Source: Syntrophobacterales bacterium (GTDB taxonomy: Bacteria > Desulfobacterota > Desulfobaccia > Desulfobaccales > 0-14-0-80-60-11). From it: DNA of 8,132 nucleotides. The stretch is from NCBI GenBank assembly GCA_020052215.1, contig JAGVPN010000137.1, positions 1 to 8,132 of the forward strand. Direction: 5' to 3'. Under the pieces are notes generated by a model, which saw only the letters and a program-made list of their open reading frames with translations, was not told the origin of the DNA and did no database searches. Of this stretch, positions 7,125-8,132 are shown piece after piece; the first letter of the stretch is position 1; each line of letters opens with the position of its first letter. The position numbers and the translations under genes are program-made.

Positions 7125-7152
7125 GCTGACCGCTGATAGCTGAAAGCTGAGA
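7125..7152 (-). repeat. Inverted heptanucleotide repeat array, GCTGANN on the + strand
   Basis: Four consecutive units GCTGACC, GCTGATA, GCTGAAA and GCTGAGA (7125-7152) have an invariant GCTGA and a variable two-base spacer. This is the reverse complement of the TCAGC heptads at 6689-6716, so the two arrays face each other across about 408 bases. The array ends 6 bases from the rpmB stop codon, inside its 3' untranslated region. Confidence 0.75.
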
Positions 7153-7158
7153 GCTTCT

Positions 7159-7350
7159 TTAAGCCGGTTTGATTACCTTGCCGGACCTTAAACACCGGGT
7201 GCACACCTGGATATAGCGGACGGAACCCCGGGTCACGGCCCTGACCTTCCGCAGATTGGGTTTCCAGCGGCGTTTGGTGTGGTTGTTGGCATGGCTGACG
7301 TTGTTGCCCACCGTGGGGTGTTTGCCGCAAATATCACACATATAGGACAT
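7159..7350 (-). CDS. rpmB: 50S ribosomal protein L28 (bL28), zinc-ribbon form
   Basis: A 63-residue structural protein of the large ribosomal subunit. It starts [20 protein letters not shown] and contains the family core [17 protein letters not shown]. Two cysteine pairs, C5/C8 (CDIC) and C50/C53 (CTRC), form a zinc ribbon. This is therefore the zinc-binding C+ form; families with such paralogues often carry a cysteine-free copy elsewhere, controlled by zinc supply. The ATG is preceded on the minus strand by AAGGAGG (7364-7358) at a 7-base spacing, an ideal ribosome binding site. The frequent partner rpmG is not adjacent, so the gene looks monocistronic. It is convergent with rel and divergent from the protease gene. 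Identity is secure despite the small size. Confidence 0.95.
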   Translation of the reverse strand: MSYMCDICGKHPTVGNNVSHANNHTKRRWKPNLRKVRAVTRGSVRYIQVCTRCLRSGKVIKPA

Positions 7351-7374
7351 GACGCATCCTCCTTAAACTTTTTA

Positions 7375-7402
7375 AGTTTATAAAAAATTCCCAGGGAAGC
7401 AA
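7375..7402 (-). promoter_or_regulatory. Candidate rpmB promoter overlapped by a 7-bp dyad
   Basis: On the minus strand, TTGCTT (7402-7397) and TAAACT (7380-7375) are 16 bases apart, a moderate sigma-70 match; TATAAA (7382-7377) is an alternative -10. A perfect inverted repeat, TAAACTT (7364-7370) with AAGTTTA (7374-7380), covers the -10 and the predicted start site near 7368 and touches the ribosome binding site. It could be an operator or an mRNA hairpin that masks translation. Confidence 0.4.
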
Positions 7403-7412
7403 GGGAAAAAGG

Positions 7413-7447
7413 CGGTTTTCGGTTGGCGGTTTTCGGTTATCGGCTAT
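7413..7447 (+). repeat. Heptanucleotide tandem repeat array, consensus CGGTTNN
   Basis: Five consecutive 7-base units are present: CGGTTTT, CGGTTGG, CGGTTTT, CGGTTAT and CGGCTAT. The first five bases are fixed except in the last unit, and the spacer varies. The architecture (5 fixed plus 2 variable bases) is the same as in the TCAGC arrays on the other side of rpmB, but the core sequence differs. Confidence 0.75.
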
Positions 7448-7450
7448 AAA
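7423..7450 (+). promoter_or_regulatory. Candidate promoter of the metalloprotease gene
   Basis: TTGGCG (7423-7428) and TATAAA (7445-7450) are 16 bases apart, a fair sigma-70 match. Both boxes are built largely from the CGGTTNN heptad array. Transcription would start near 7457, leaving a leader of about 59 bases. That leader contains the perfect 10-base palindrome TGACATGTCA (7490-7499), a possible operator or hairpin. Confidence 0.3.
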
Positions 7451-7515
7451 TACAGGATATTCAGTAGCTTACTATCAAATTGAAAAATCTGACATGTCAT
7501 TCTGAGTACTGGTAG

Positions 7516-8132
7516 ATGATATCCGTCAAGGCGAAATATTTTTGGGGCGTGGCCCTGACGCTGTGCCTGGTTTTGGGGGCGGCCGAGGCGGTCCCGGCCC
7601 GGAGCCTGGACTCCCGGGAAGAGGCGGCCCTGTTCTCTCTATCCGACCTGGGGCCGGTGGACATCTCCCCCAAAACGGTGACCGTGGAGGTCTATGTCGC
7701 CCCGGACCCGGAATTGGCCGACTGCCGCCGCATGCTGGCCCTGGTCTGGGAGCAGGTGGCCCAATTCTATGCCCGGATGGGAGTGAACCTGGTTCAGGCC
7801 CCGGGCCAGGCGCAGCCCGGACCCCTGGCCCCGGCCAAACGCCTGCGCATCGAACTGCTGCCCGACCGGCAGTGGCTGAACCGGAGCTTTAAGGCCTTCG
7901 ACGTGGCCCCGCCTTTTCAACTGCGCTTCCTGCAAGTCTGCCTGGACAAGTGCGCCTTCGCCCACCTGCAATTATCCACCATCCACGTCTCCTTCAAGCG
8001 GTTCAAGAAGGCGGAATTCTCTACCGACCCCAAGGACGCCGGCCTCAACCGGCACTGGCTGGCCAACCTGCTGATCCACGAACTGGGCCATTTGCTGGGC
8101 CTCTACCATTCCTTTGAGTTCACCAACGACCC
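7516..8132 (+). CDS. Secreted metzincin-like zinc metalloprotease (3' end outside window)
   Basis: 205 codons are visible and the frame runs off the right edge. Residues 1-28 look like a Sec signal peptide: KAK near the start, a hydrophobic stretch YFWGVALTLCLVLGAA, and likely cleavage after AEA (25) or VPA (28). No lipobox is evident. The mature part ends with HELGHLLGLYHSF, a full HExxHxxGxxH zinc site: ligands H188, H192 and H198, catalytic E189. This motif defines metzincin-type and archaemetzincin-like peptidases, so the protein probably cleaves peptides outside the cytoplasm. The methionine turn, if present, would lie beyond the window. The roughly 160 residues before the site match no family I can name. 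Cysteines at 70, 142 and 146 could form a disulfide. The ATG at 7516 is chosen because the signal peptide begins there, although no clear Shine-Dalgarno precedes it. The protease class is fairly sure; substrate and subfamily are unknown. Confidence 0.85.
   Translation, partial: MISVKAKYFWGVALTLCLVLGAAEAVPARSLDSREEAALFSLSDLGPVDISPKTVTVEVYVAPDPELADCRRMLALVWEQVAQFYARMGVNLVQAPGQAQPGPLAPAKRLRIELLPDRQWLNRSFKAFDVAPPFQLRFLQVCLDKCAFAHLQLSTIHVSFKRFKKAEFSTDPKDAGLNRHWLANLLIHELGHLLGLYHSFEFTND

Larger units (their letters stand above)
6681..7158. other. rel-rpmB intergenic region, bracketed by inverted heptad arrays
   Basis: About 480 bases lie between the convergent ends of rel and rpmB. Recognisable contents are heptad arrays at both ends, the 45-codon ORF at 6826, the inverted repeat TTGGGCA/TGCCCAA (6749-6755 with 6773-6779), the 10-base palindrome TTTGCGCAAA (7020-7029) and the rpmB-side terminator. 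No clear terminator for rel was found. The rest shows no gene family I recognise and could be the remnant of a mobile element, but no transposase or intron motifs are visible. Confidence 0.5.

Noticed and set aside
7516..7600. Possible lipoprotein signal in the protease (LTLC at residues 14-17)
   Set aside because: The residue before Cys is Leu, not Gly/Ala/Ser, and the hydrophobic segment continues past it to an AxA-type cleavage site.

Overview
The window reads as ordinary chromosome from a GC-rich anaerobic bacterium, most likely Desulfobacterota (the former deltaproteobacteria). That placement is inferred from three things: selenocysteine machinery, a single bifunctional RelA/SpoT enzyme, and a zinc-ribbon L28. 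It is not proven by any one sequence. The coding content is housekeeping: selenocysteine synthesis (selA), nucleoid protein HU, prolyl-tRNA synthetase (proS), the (p)ppGpp alarmone enzyme (rel) and ribosomal protein L28 (rpmB). The beginning of a secreted zinc metalloprotease lies at the right edge.

Layout. selA enters from the left edge on + and ends at 1276 in a strong hairpin terminator. About 390 bases of GC-rich, gene-free but dyad-rich sequence follow, then the convergent hup gene (1722-1994, minus). A gap of about 700 bases (1995-2702) lies between the divergent hup and proS genes. It holds a good hup promoter candidate and A/T-rich tracts. proS (2703-4430) and rel (4521-6680) are codirectional, and two palindromic REP-like repeats sit in the 90-base gap between them. 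From 6681 to 7158 there is no recognised gene. This stretch is bracketed by two inverted arrays of 7-base repeats and holds one 45-codon ORF with an excellent ribosome binding site. rpmB (7159-7350, minus) follows, then a short divergent promoter region with a third 7-base repeat array, then the protease gene, which runs off the right edge.

How the genes relate. proS and rel both concern the aminoacylation state of tRNA: ProRS charges tRNA-Pro, and Rel answers starvation by making ppGpp and later hydrolysing it. Co-transcription is plausible, though the repeats between them could modulate it. rpmB and hup are separate minus-strand units typical of fast-growth genes. The protease is unrelated and appears to have its own promoter.

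I found no complete undescribed system. The parts most worth a second look are the structured region after selA, the heptanucleotide repeat arrays around rpmB, the small ORF between rel and rpmB, and the secreted HExxHxxGLxH protein.
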